From the NCBI GenBank assembly GCA_963556195.1, contig OY744525.1, positions 62,252,272 to 62,316,271 of the forward strand: DNA of 64,000 bases. Reading direction: 5' to 3'. The first letter of the stretch is position 1. The number at the start of each line of letters is the position of its first letter. This DNA is from Sepiola atlantica. Taxonomy: Eukaryota > Mollusca > Cephalopoda > Sepiida > Sepiolidae. The notes below the pieces were generated by a model. That model made no database searches. It saw nothing but the letters and a program-made list of their open reading frames with translations, and was not told the origin of the DNA. Positions 31,760-41,814 of this stretch are shown here, one piece after another. A program made the translations under genes and the position numbers.

Positions 31760-32310
31760 CTGACAATGACAATTATTTTCACAGAAGAAGAAAGAGACGT
31801 TTTTCTTAAGGCTTAAATGCTTTATTTTTTATATTGGTTTGAAAAAAGTGAAAAACGTTTCATAGGGGTAATATAAAGTAGTATTAATGATTTTTTTGAA
31901 AAAAAAAAATTATTGAACAAAAATAAATGATGTTGCAAATGTGCAACAAATGACATAAAATTCTACATGTATAACAAAACACTACAATATATGCATCTAA
32001 ATAATCATAATACACTAGAGAACTATGCAATAATTTTTACTTTCCATTATAATGAGCAGATTTAAAAGTTTAGGCTCTTGAATTAGGCAGACGACATACC
32101 GATGACAATCGCCCGTGACATCGAAGATACTGATTACCTATTTAGCGAGTGGGCTGATGTAAAAATCATACTACTACCTACTCACACTCGTTGCAGATGT
32201 GAAACAAGTTGCAGTTTGACACATTTTCGTTGAATATTATATTAAATAGGCATTTTGTTGGAATGTGTCATATTTGAAACAGAAAATATTTAAGGGTTAA
32301 TAGTATTTTA
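31760..32310. other. no gene recognised
   Basis: AT-rich spacer with no identifiable element. Confidence 0.4.
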
Positions 32311-32317
32311 TTTACTT

Positions 32318-32445
32318 CCTCTCTAGGAGGTTGGACACAAGGTCAGGTGTGCGCTTTGATGGAAGTGTTTCTGTGGAACGAACTAGATTCAAACATAGCA
32401 CACCGAAGTCCTCAGTCTGTGTCGTTAACCGTCACCAGTTCTTTT
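32318..32445 (-). mobile_element. tRNA-type SINE with shared tail
   Basis: On the minus strand the 3' end reads GACCTTGTGTCCAACCTCCT followed by AGAGAGGAAGTAAATA. This is the same tail design as the U2-headed SINEs (CTTGTGCCTAACTCCTGGAG, AGGAGTAAAT). Upstream lies a degraded B-box complement, AGATTCAAAC at about 32389-32398, within a tRNA-type head like that of 27095-27240. Confidence 0.6.
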
Positions 32446-32449
32446 AAGG

Positions 32450-33065
32450 GTTAATAGTATTCATTCTAATAGTCATTTGTTATTTCAAAAGCAATATTAT
32501 TATTAACAGTAAATTATACAGATTGATGGAGAAAGCACCGTGGAATTTCCACGGGGTCCTGCTTGTAATCTAAACAAATAAATGCAAAAGTTCTTTTATT
32601 CATTCATCACTCCAATATTTACATCAAAACCGGTTACTGTTATTTAAATCAATAATGCAGAAGAGAAATTTGAAATACTTTATATATACTAGAGACGAAC
32701 GATCTAAGGACAGATATTAGATTGGCTAATTTGCATATCTATTTGTTACGCACTTCATAATTAATTATTATTTGATGTAATCTATTTCTAATCTTATGGA
32801 ACTATTTTATCTATCTATGCCCAATAATTTCGTCAATATTAATAATAATTAATTAATATGATTTAATAAAAAATGGATAAAATTAAGAAAAACTATTAAC
32901 ATCGCTCACAAGAGTTCTTACCAACCGGAAAAACGAGAAAGAGGGTGGCTAGCTAGCAAACGAGCTACTGATTGGCTGTTTATCTGCGTGCCTCATTTCC
33001 CTCTCCCCTTTCTTTCTTCCATTAACGACGCCGTATTCATTTTCAATTCATGTCCGATCTCGTTG
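32450..33065. other. no gene recognised
   Basis: Contains a degraded Helitron-like end near 32540 (ACCGTGGAATTTCCACGGG). A GC-balanced patch at 32930-33060 has a CTGATTGGCTG (inverted CCAAT) word but no further promoter signals. Confidence 0.35.
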
Positions 33066-33071
33066 TAATGC

Positions 33072-33096
33072 TGAGAACAGATACTACACTTTGATA
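33072..33096 (-). repeat. U2-like SINE head scrap
   Basis: The minus strand reads ATCAAAGTGTAGTATCTGTT followed by CTCAGC, matching U2 snRNA around nucleotides 27-47. Flanks are not SINE-like, so only the head fragment remains. Confidence 0.5.
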
Positions 33097-33184
33097 TTAT
33101 GCAAAAACTCCAAGGAATTATCAAAATAATGTTTCATGACTATGCATTTTTAAATGAATAAAAAAACTGATTTAATCTATCATT

Positions 33185-33520
33185 ATATTCGGTTCTGTTG
33201 TCATAAGACCATCCTCCCTGGAATTACCTCCTCCTTTTTAAGGGGTTTGGGTAATCCTTATTGGTATTACATCCTCTTTGAGGGAGGGTTAATGTAGTAT
33301 CTGTTCTGTTGTTATGAGACCATCTTCCCATGTACTACGTTCTCCTTTTTTTGGGGATGGGGGGGGGGGGGTAGGGGTTGGGGAGAGTAGTATCTTTCCT
33401 GTTGTTTCTTCTCTTTTTATGGGGAAGATCCTCCCAGTGTTCTGTTTTAATGATACCATCCTACCAGGCATTATCTCCTCCGTTTAGGATCAGTGTATGT
33501 AGTTCGTTTATCATGACATC
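33185..33520. repeat. diverged ~110-130-bp tandem repeat
   Basis: Three units begin near 33193, 33305 and 33440, each with TCTGTT-T-AT-A-ACCATC followed by a CCTCC/CTCC-TTTTT word, and G-rich interruptions (33351-33385). It lies about 300 bp downstream of the protocadherin exon. Confidence 0.6.
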
Positions 33521-33812
33521 TTCTCAGCCTAGCAAAATTATGCGACCGGAGGGAGGGAGCATATTTTTGCTAGTAATAAATATAACTGTGTGGATCTATC
33601 TCCAAACCCCCCTGGACGAGTTCGTAAACAAGCAGACAAGAACTACACATTCTTATATAGAGATATGGATGCTTTTATCATGAAATAGAATTAATTTTTT
33701 CTGCGAATATATATTTTTTATAAATAAATTTGACTTCTTAATTGTGAACAGATTTTGAACTTTTTGTGTCTTATTTTATTTTGAACAAACGAACATGCAG
33801 AAAATGCAGCAG

Positions 33813-33818
33813 ACTTAC
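33813..33818 (-). promoter_or_regulatory. splice donor of the protocadherin exon
   Basis: The minus strand reads CATGAG followed by GTAAGT, the consensus donor. It lies in phase 0, exactly after codon 799 of the open frame, so the protein continues into an exon further left, which I did not find in this window. Without splicing the frame runs 15 more codons to a stop at 33771-33773. Confidence 0.75.
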
Positions 33819-36215
33819 CTCATGTATAACCTCTGTTGCTGTTAGGATTTTCATACCTAGTGTTGAGCTTTTTTGACCAGTAGCCTTGGCGTGAAATTCC
33901 TGATGGGCGATCCTCAGCTTGTCCGGATGGCCCGACACAGCAACAGGCATGTTACTGCAGGAGGTTTGCAAGTCAGAAGGTCGTGCTAAGTGTCTTTGTT
34001 CAACTACGCACAGCCCACCGGCAGATGCGTTTCCCCGGTCAAGCCGCCGGCCGTGCTGCTTCTCTGCATTGCACCGGATGATGCATATAGAAATGGCTGC
34101 CGTGACTGGGACCGACACCGTCACAGCCACGGAGACGAGAACAATCAGGAGGTAGAGATGGATCTTCTCATCAGATTCTATATGCACGGCATTGAGCATC
34201 TCGGACGACTTGTTGCTGACCGTAAGTAGCAAGTAAATTGTTGTGTTTTCAGAATAGACCGGAACACCACTGTCCTTGACTGTAAAGTCCAGCTCATAGG
34301 AGCCTGCGTCCTGCGGAGAGACCACCCGTGTAAATGACAAGAGGCCAGTGTAAGGGTTTATGTTGAATAACTGGTTATCATTTCCTCCAGTAATTTCATA
34401 TTTGAGAAAAGCGTTCTCCCGGCTGTCACTGTCGGAAGCCCTTAGCACCGTGATGTTGTTGGTGTGGCGGGGGTAGTAGACAAAGTCCATAGTAAAAGGG
34501 TTGACGCTGGGATAAGTGAAGTATGGAGCATTGTCATTCTCATCTCGCACTTCAACGACGACATTGGCAGTGTTATTGAGCGAAGGGTTCCCGCCGTCCT
34601 TAACCAGCACTTGAAATTTGTACATATTCTTGAACTCATGATCTAAAGACATGACCGTTGTTATCAACCCACCGTCCGAAATCTGGAAAGGTATAAAATT
34701 GATGTTATTCGTCAGCAGAGTATATGTTAGCTGACCGCCCGCTCCTAAGTCCGGATCCGTGGCATTTATGTAACCAATGGAAAATTTAGATTTCTGGTTT
34801 TCGGAGATCGAAAATTTGAAGGTGTCCTTGGAAAACTGTGGACGAACATCATTGATATCCGTTACCTGGATGGAAAATTTGCTTTTGCTGTGTAAGGGCG
34901 GGAACCCTTTGTCCTGGCAACTGATGGTGACGTCGTAATGATCCTCTCGCTCTCTGTCTACGGGGCTGTTGATAGTCACTTTGTATTCCTTGAGCCCCAG
35001 GTTTTGCAGTTGAAACTTGTTGTGGTGGAGCTCACATGCGACCTCCCCATTCTGACCGACGTCGTGGTCAATGACCATTACATAGGCGATGAAGCTGCCC
35101 ACTTCAATATCCTCAGAGATCATGGCTGTGGCTCGGACAAAGTTGACGTCGATGATTGGAGGGTTGTTTTGTTGGTTGATCAAATTGACCAGCACCATTG
35201 CAATCGAGGTCAGGGGCGGGTTTCCCGCATCTGTGGCTTCAATGAATAGTTTATAGGTTAAGTCCTGTCGTGATGTGAATTTCTTGTTTAAGAAAATCTC
35301 CCCGGTAATCTCGTTGAGTTCAAAGTGGCTCTTGACGATGTCTGAGGTCTTGGAACTGAAACGGTAAGTGATCTTTCCATTTTTGCCCGAATCCAAATCT
35401 CTTGTAGAGAGAATGGTCACTGGCCGGCTTCTCTGGTGATTGTTCTTGACTGAAACATTGTAGACTCTCTGAGAGAAGAGCGGCGAGTTGTCATTGACGT
35501 CGGTCACTGAAATGTGAACGTCAAGAACGCTTTGTTTTGGTGGCGATCCACCATCTTTAGCAATGACTTGAATCATATAAGAATCCTTCACCTCTCGGTC
35601 TAATTTTTCTTCTAAACATATCGAAAGCTCTGAGGTGCCGTCGACTCTCTGCGAAACGGAGAGCACAAATGGTTCATCGATATTCTGTATCTGATATTTG
35701 ATCTGTGAATTATGTGCCCCGACATCCTTGTCGCTGGCATTTGGGATCGATATTTTTGTTCCTTTCCCATCTCTCTCGGAGAACTTGATCTCGACCCTCT
35801 GCTTGGGAAACTCCGGCTGGTGATCATTGATGTCTTTGATGACGATCTTGATCTTCAGGACTTTCACAAACGACTCACCTCGTCGAATGGCTACCTTCAT
35901 GGTCTGAAAACACTCTGTGTTATGCCGACAGAGCGTCTCAGCGTCCAGCTTCTGTGTTGTGTAAATCTTTCCGGTCTTTTTCGAAACACTAAACAATTCA
36001 GGACTTCCGGTCACGCCTTGGTGCAGTTGAATGAATGTGATTAGTCGGTTCTGCGATGATGAGCCGTGATCCAGAAGGTGCGTGTCGGCCGCAATGTCCC
36101 CGACCAGCGAGCTGGGACTCCTCTCCTCCTGTACATGATAGGTTAGGTCCACGCACAAGCATCTATGTAAGACTGACAGTAACACACACAGTGGCACACA
36201 TAGCCGTAGTAACAT
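33819..36215 (-). CDS. protocadherin, single-exon ectodomain (5' part of gene)
   Basis: Cell-surface calcium-dependent adhesion receptor of the protocadherin family, probably neural as in other cephalopod protocadherins (inference). 799 codons from ATG to the donor. Residues 1-22 form a signal peptide (MLLRLCVPLCVLLSVLHRCL). Six cadherin repeats follow; their linker motifs are DINDHQPEF (~129-137), DVNDNSPLF (~239-247), a degenerate INQQNNPP (~347), DINDVRP (~453) and DENDNAPYF (~558), with NASDKD, STRDLD, DHD, NATDPD and ASDSDS calcium motifs at repeat starts. A membrane span lies at ~685-713 (LYLLIVLVSVAVTVSVPVTA), then ~86 tail residues. Start choice: the frame is closed by TGA at 36279-36281, and this is the first in-frame ATG and opens the signal peptide. 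The tail continues in a missing exon. Ectodomain in one exon fits the cephalopod pattern. No breaks. Confidence 0.94.
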
Positions 36216-36222
36216 TCTCCTG

Positions 36223-36264
36223 TTACAGCAACAGACACGTGGAGAGTCTAACTTGTTCCAACAT
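36223..36264 (-). other. upstream ORF of protocadherin
   Basis: An ATG at 36262-36264 opens a 13-codon frame (MLEQVRLSTCLLL) ending with TAA at 36223-36225, only 7 nt before the protocadherin ATG and in another frame. If the 5' leader begins at 36285 this uORF would be met first by scanning ribosomes and may damp translation. Its effect is inference. Confidence 0.5.
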
Positions 36265-36284
36265 GTCAAGTAAAGAAGTCACAA

Positions 36285-36302
36285 CCTGTAAATAAAAAAA
36301 AA
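36285..36302 (-). promoter_or_regulatory. candidate splice acceptor upstream of protocadherin ATG
   Basis: The minus strand reads TTTTTTTTATTTACAG and then GTTGTG, a pyrimidine-rich acceptor with AG at 36287-36286. It implies a non-coding 5' exon further right and an exon of about 2.47 kb. Alternatively transcription could start nearby and this would be incidental. Confidence 0.5.
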
Positions 36303-36335
36303 TACAAGAATTGTTATTTAGCTATTAACTTTTAA

Positions 36336-36383
<48 letters not shown>
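36336..36383. repeat. (TA)n(TG)n microsatellite
   Basis: Short (TA)n followed by (TG)n just upstream of the protocadherin exon, inside the putative intron. Confidence 0.95.
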
Positions 36384-36385
<2 letters not shown>

Positions 36386-36389
36386 AGAT

Positions 36390-37100
36390 ATAAAATGTAA
36401 AAAACATATGAGCAAAAAGACAAACCAATTAGAACGAATAAAGATTAACACAGAGATAGGATTTGATTTGACATAGTTCTTCCATGTGTGGACTTTATCA
36501 AGAATGCATATTAAAGTAAGGAGATGCAGGAGGAGGTCAGTGGGAGCAGGAGATGCAGGAGGAGATGGTGTCTCGGTGGGCAGCATGGCCCCCGAATGAG
36601 TGGTTGAGTGAAGATATGCATACTGTTTATACTGTTTTGCCAGTTGCTCTTGATACGACGCTTTGATGAGATCTGATTGGTCAGCTTGAGTGACGACATG
36701 CGCAGAATGAAAGAGACTGTGTTGGTTCCTGTAATACAGACTAAGGTGTTCAAGGATTAAATATCCGGTATTTTTAGGAGTGCTGAGATGTAAAATGGGG
36801 TTGGCACGACAATATTAAGAACTTGTAGCATAAAAGCTTTTACCAAAATGACTGGATTCGACAATAGTAAACTCTAAAAAAGTTGATGTGCCATAAAAAA
36901 ACAAAACAAGTTCTATGTTTAATTGCTATTTAAAAAATGTAAGCCAATTCAGTAATTTAGCAAGGGGACATATTACTACTAAATACATTGAACCTTTGAT
37001 TTTAGCCAGGTATACTATACTATTGGGCTTGCCAAATCAGATATTTGCTACCATGTCTGAGGGTGTAATAAAAGATGTAGTCCCAACTAGAATCTCCCCC
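36390..37100. other. no gene recognised
   Basis: Possible 5' intron of the protocadherin gene. 36870-36935 is one diverged unit of the ~70-bp satellite (AAAAAGTTGATGTGCCATAA, then ACAAAACAAG). Otherwise nothing identified. Confidence 0.4.
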
Positions 37101-37106
37101 GGGTAA

Positions 37107-37187
37107 AACTCTGGCAGGCTTTATGCAAAAGTTGTATTCACTGGTTACAAGCGTAGTCTGAGAAAACAATACGAGCACACTGCTCTC
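37107..37187 (+). pseudogene. ribosomal protein L35A (eL33) fragment
   Basis: From 37110 the plus strand reads SGRLYAKVVFTGYKRSLRKQ followed by YEHTAL. Animal RPL35A begins [27 protein letters not shown] (from memory), so about 25 codons align without a gap. The start codon has become AAC (37107-37109). Homology stops at 37187, where sequence resembling a LINE (SVM-YRSET) begins on the same strand. No acceptor or donor borders it, so I read it as a processed-copy fragment rather than an exon. A working gene would need the remaining ~85 codons, which are absent. Confidence 0.75.
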
Positions 37188-37665
37188 TATCAGACATGTA
37201 TACACAGTGTGATGATGTATCGAAGTGAAACCTGACCATGGAGGGTTGGGGATATGCGTTACATGAATGTAACACATATCCCCAATGAGATGAGAATTAT
37301 ACGATGGATGTGTAATGTGAGTCTTAAAGATGGGCTTAGATCTGATGACCTCAGTGAAAAATTAAATCTGAACAGTATAGGGAGATGAGTACAAAACTTC
37401 ATTGGTTTGGTCACATTAAAAGAATGGATGAGAGTTCTTAGGTAAGTAGATGTAGAACAGTTGAGGTAGTAGGATCAGCTGTCAGAGGAAGGCCAAGGAA
37501 AACATGGAATGAAAGTTATAAGGATTGACCTGAGAGAAAGAGGCATAAATAAAGACCTGGCCAGAGGTAGCTTAGTTTAGAAGTCAATTTCTGGAAGTTG
37601 TCCAACACATGTCAACATATAAAAAGTATGTTAAACTGAATATGATGAGGATGATAAAAAAAGTA
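37188..37665 (+). mobile_element. LINE C-terminal remnant (RTE/L2-like)
   Basis: Plus-strand pieces in shifting frames: SVMMYRSET (~37205), NEMRIIRWMCNVSLKDGLRS (~37287-37350), LHWFGHIKRMDESS (~37398-37440), CRTVEVVGSAVRGRPRKTWN (~37449-37508) and DLRERGINKDLARG (~37526-37570). These are the ordered C-terminal motifs (MLYGSETW, RMIRWMCG, RLRWFGHV, GRPRKTW) found after the reverse transcriptase in many invertebrate LINEs. At least three frameshifts or stops. The tail has GATGA-type repeats. A related fragment lies at 4850-5050. Confidence 0.75.
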
Positions 37666-37744
37666 ACTCAATAATGTGACATGAGAGTAAATTTTAATGA
37701 TCAAATCTACCAATATGTCAGTATCCTATATCTCTACACAGCCA

Positions 37745-38290
37745 CCATGACTGGAGTATTGTTGCCACATCTAGGCTGATGCACCAACCACTAGTCTCTC
37801 CCTCTTATACAGGGTCCCAAAAAAGAGCCTCTAATCTAATATATCCCACACTGTCTATCAAGCTCCAGCCCCTGTCCCATTGCCACAATGTTGCATCCCA
37901 GCACTTGTTTTACAAGTACTTCAATGGAATGTGCTCCAACGAACTTGCTACACTTGTGCCCCCCCCTCCTCAACGTAAATACCTCCGTCCAACCCGATAA
38001 TCAGCAAAATCCCATCCCTTCAGTGTAGAGGCCCCCAGATGCAGGAAAGCTTTCTACTACAATAACTTCTTTCTTTTTCGAACAGCTTACCTTTAGAATT
38101 CCCTCCCTGCGCTCTGTTTCCCCGAATGTACCAACATGCAGAAATTTAGATGTAATGTAAACAAACATTTCGCTGCACAACTCCCCACTTAGGATGCCCC
38201 TATAAATCTGGCCTCTAATTCACAGTAATCCCTTACATCTTAGTGGCAATGTGCTTTGTTTGAGGTGAATATAAGTAAATAAAAAACATC
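37745..38290 (+). mobile_element. LINE 3' fragment (CR1/jockey-type)
   Basis: Plus-strand copy of the last ~180 codons and 3' end of the element at 56806-58180: tGGAGTATTGTTGCCACATC (MEYCCHIW segment), KLQPLSHCHNVASQHLFYKYFNG-like segment (~37860-37930), LATLVPPPP (~37945-37970), then the 3' untranslated region ending in GTAAATAAAAAA near 38285. Frame broken in several places. Confidence 0.75.
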
Positions 38291-38344
38291 TAATAATAAT
38301 ATTATGTCTATCATCTCAATGAGAAATCAAATAATTGGTTGGAT

Positions 38345-39310
38345 GATTAAAAGTTTCATTTCAATGGAAGCAAATGTTTTTGCAAGAATGTTTCAGACTT
38401 TAATAAGACTTTGTATAGAATATTGTACTCAATCCTAGGTACCAGTAGCTAGACCAGGTGTTGAATATCCGGTCTGGGCTACCGGAAATGTCACCTTGTA
38501 GGAATAAACACAGACACGTACATGGCCGGAAGAAACAAAACACGGTAGATTGACATGAACATATCTTTTCGGAAAATAAAACATCTGGAGATTTGATGCA
38601 AAAGTTAGCAAATATCATCTGCAGACGTGAATAGAACCGTCGCTACATAAACGCCCTAGGGACATGACTGCATTGACAGCGAAGGCACAATCCCAGAATA
38701 GGCGTTTAGAGATGGATACATAAGAATCCCAAATCATTATTTGAACTAGCCTGAATTGAGATCGACAATTGAATGGCTATCAAGTTCGAGAAATCAACCT
38801 CCGTCAATTCCTGTGCTTCCTCTACCTCACACACTCACTCCACTTGTTCACTGCCACCGACAATAAAGATATGTAATTATATTTTTATGCATCAGTGTTT
38901 GTCATCATTCGTTTGACCCTTTCATGCAAATTCTTGTTCCACAACAACAAATAGAAAAGTTGTCATAAATTATCATAAATTTTGATTTGACCAATCATAT
39001 TTGTTTTTGTGAAATAGGCTCAACTTGAAGGCATGCGGTTCAAGAACAAGTTAGATCAGGTATGTAAAATGCCTGTTAGAAATCACACATGAAAGAGAAG
39101 AAATACTACGTTGGGAATTCGGATATAACATTAAAATTGGAAGGTGTACAAAGAAAAATAATTGAACCAATACAAGGATTAAAGGAACTCAATTAAAAGG
39201 ATAGGCTGAAATCTTTAGGTTTAACTACTTTACTAGAGAGAAGAATAAAGGGAGATGCTTAATAAGAACATGCAAAATAATTAATGGGATTTCTAAATAC
39301 TAGAATTAAT
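38345..39310 (+). mobile_element. CR1/L2-like LINE remnant split by an insertion
   Basis: 38355-38440 reads ISMEANVFARMFQTLIRLCI followed by EYCTQS, the FLSKDPEVFLKLYKTLVRPHLEYC-type motif. The protein resumes at 39140-39290 with VYKEKIIEPIQGLKELN, DRLKSLGLTTLLERRIKGD and AKLING, the VQRRxTKxIxGLKxLSYEERLKxLGLTTLEERRxRGD-type motif. Between them (about 38455-39080) lies foreign sequence. That part starts TGTTGAATATCC and contains AATAAAGATATG and a TTCCACAACA word, compatible with a solo LTR. The LTR reading is weak because no clean target duplication was found. Confidence 0.5.
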
Positions 39311-39740
39311 AGGCACTCCAGGCCCAAATTCTAGCTCTTCCGGGGGTGGGGGAGTGGGTGGTGGCTGCTATTATGTGCAAGCAAAGGTTCTCATGAGGTT
39401 TTCTCATCGAATTTTTATTTAAATTTCTTATTATATATCAAATATTAAATTGTTTTTAACGCCAATATGTAGTTTAAGCAAAATAAATTGTTTTGAACTA
39501 TTAAAATAATTTCCAACGCTATTGATAATGTTTACCCATTCATTTAGTCATTTTTTATTATCACTTATGTTTGAATTCATGTTTTGAAACATGACATAAA
39601 TGATAACTCTATGACGTCACACCAAAGCTATAATTATTTTGTTAAGATAATGTTTTCAGCTCTATTTATAAGAAAATCCAAATAGGTCAGTTTTGGTTTT
39701 GATTTCTGGTCATGGCATCCATATTATTTGTTGGGAATTT
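39310..39740. other. no gene recognised
   Basis: AT-rich spacer between the LINE remnant and the Helitron-like element; a G-rich patch lies near 39340-39365. Confidence 0.4.
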
Positions 39741-39744
39741 ATTA

Positions 39745-40205
39745 TCTATATATTAATACGATAGCGTGTGTGTGCGTGTGCCATGCTTACATCAAAGGCC
39801 TTGCGCATGCGTGCCGTATCTAGATTTTGAAAAGCATCCAAATCACCTAATTTTCATAATATTTTAAAGTATTTTCATTTGGCGAAACGATTAGCGAATG
39901 ATTTTGACGTCGGCCTGAGTGGTTTATAGTTCGATCCCAACCAACCTCTAAGATTTATTTTTTCTACATCAAAGCGGGAGTAGGGAGGGGACGACCGGGA
40001 AGACATATTAATACGATAGCGTGTGTGATATTTTGTACGTCACGCTTATATCAAAAGCGACGACCTTCCGAATTTCTGTATGCTACTCATGAATTGGAGC
40101 CAAAATTAATTCATTCTAAAGCATTTACAATGTAACGTATAGTTTAGGAAAAAGATAATTAGTATTGAAATCATCATTTCGTGTAATTTACACGGGTCAC
40201 GCTAG
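39745..40205 (+). mobile_element. non-autonomous Helitron-like element
   Basis: Begins TCTATATATTAATACGATAG after an A. It ends with a perfect 7-bp stem, CGTGTAA-T-TTACACG (40180-40194), followed by GGTCACGCTAG and T. 5' TC, 3' hairpin plus CTAG and insertion between A and T are the Helitron rules. A second 5'-end-like copy (ATATTAATACGATAGCGTGT) lies inside at 40003, so the element is a tandem or nested pair. A tRNA-like word (CCTGAGTGG...AGTTCGATCCC, 39917-39940) also sits inside. No replication or helicase protein. Confidence 0.65.
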
Positions 40206-40209
40206 TTTT

Positions 40210-41810
40210 CTATTAATGCAATAGTCTCCATTTCTAAAAGTAGTTAAGATCTCTGATATTTCGAAATGAGACAACTTCCACAATGTATTTATCACATTAA
40301 AAAAAAATTGCGATGGACGGACAGACGGACAAAATTTCTATTTATATAAGATGCAATACACTTTTATATCTCTTATTGTACTGGTAATTTATTGGCAAGA
40401 AAGATTTCAAAAACTAAATCTACCACACAAACAGATTTTTTTTAATACAGTAATATATTTTTTGGAACAAATTGTATAATCACATTAAAATAGCGTTAAT
40501 GTAAATTATTTTAAGAATAAATTAGATCAATTCAAAAATAATGATAAAAATAACATTTACAGAGAAATTTTAGGGACTATCTGATGAAATATTTAGCTGA
40601 ATTTGACCCGTATATTTAGAACACCCGTCTTGGGATGGGTAAAATGAATTCCCTGAACAGAACAGTTTGGCACCAATTTTACGTCTCCGTACAAAGATTA
40701 AAATCAGAATATAATGCTACTAAGCCATAAGTCTATAATCCTTATTCCAATCAAAATTTTTTATTTTCTTATTTTAGAAAATGTCTATAATTTAAGGCTT
40801 AAGCTTAAGGAGTCTTAAGAACAAATTGAAATTCATGGAATATTGCTTAATTGGTGTCTCATGACTATGGATCAAACTTGATGCAAATCTGAAATATTTA
40901 AATTTTCAAATAAGAGGTTGTGCCAATATTATTCCCCCTACAATCCCTTTAAAATACTTAAAAGAAACTGAAATTATAGGAATATTCATTAATTGCTGTT
41001 TAATGCCTATTGGTAAAATTTCACAAAAACCGGAGGTATCTGAATTTTCAAGAGAACCTTCCTCTTTGCCCCCTTTGCATAAAACTAAATTAAACTAAAT
41101 ATAGCTCACATTACCCACCCTTAGCCTAGTAGCTTTGTTCCAAAATTCATAATGATCAGTTAATTAGTTTAGAAGTGAATCCTATACATACAAATATATA
41201 AATATATACATATACCTAACTTTATGTGAATAGAGATTACTTGTTTTTTCTTCTCTTCTCTAATATATAAAATTAAGTTCGTCGGATTTTTTTAACTTAG
41301 ATCTAAATAGAATTACATCGGACAAATAGATATCTAATTCTGACTAGACTTTTTCTTTTGGTGAACGTTGGTGCATGTTCTTCTTTATATGTATTCTGTG
41401 TTTTTCTTTTCTTTCTTCTAAAGTTGAAACTATATGCATGATAAATAAATATATAAGTAGTCTGTAGAGTTAAGTAATTTAATGGTACGTGCTGGCACGT
41501 CGGTTACTTGATGTTCCTATATGACAGCGGTTTTTGTCTGAGAAGTGTGAGAACTTTTGGGGGAGGCATGAGCCGGAAGGAAAATCTGATGAGGTTTCTC
41601 TAATTTTTTTTCTAACTTTCTTAACAAGTGTCTTGTCATGCATTATATATGCCATCTTCACACTACAACATCCCTCCTCCATTCTGTATGCACGTATGAG
41701 AATACAGTCGGACAGATTTGTCAGGTGTCCGAACCTTGTAATGCATGAACGCTTGAATATTTCATTTTCAGGTTGCAGCCCAAATATGCAATAACCAATC
41801 ATAAGATCAA
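40210..41810. other. dispersed repeat, no gene
   Basis: 40600-41345 is a dispersed repeat: CCCGTCTTGGGATGGGTAAA, CAGAACAGTTTGGCACCA, then AAATTCATAATGATCAGTTA and TATAAAATTAAGTTCGTCGG. Its reverse complement is at 48230-48860 and a 5' part is at 50400-50480. 41345-41810 has no recognised content; its short frames have no similarity. Confidence 0.45.
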
Positions 41811-41814
41811 ATCA

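Noticed and set aside
36216..36269. N-terminal extension of the protocadherin (18 codons, TCWNKLDSPRVCC...)
   Set aside because: That stretch has no ATG in frame, is closed upstream by TGA, and would bury the signal peptide.
33919..36295. Several plus-strand frames of 60-110 codons opposite the protocadherin
   Set aside because: Antisense shadows of a strongly supported minus-strand coding exon.
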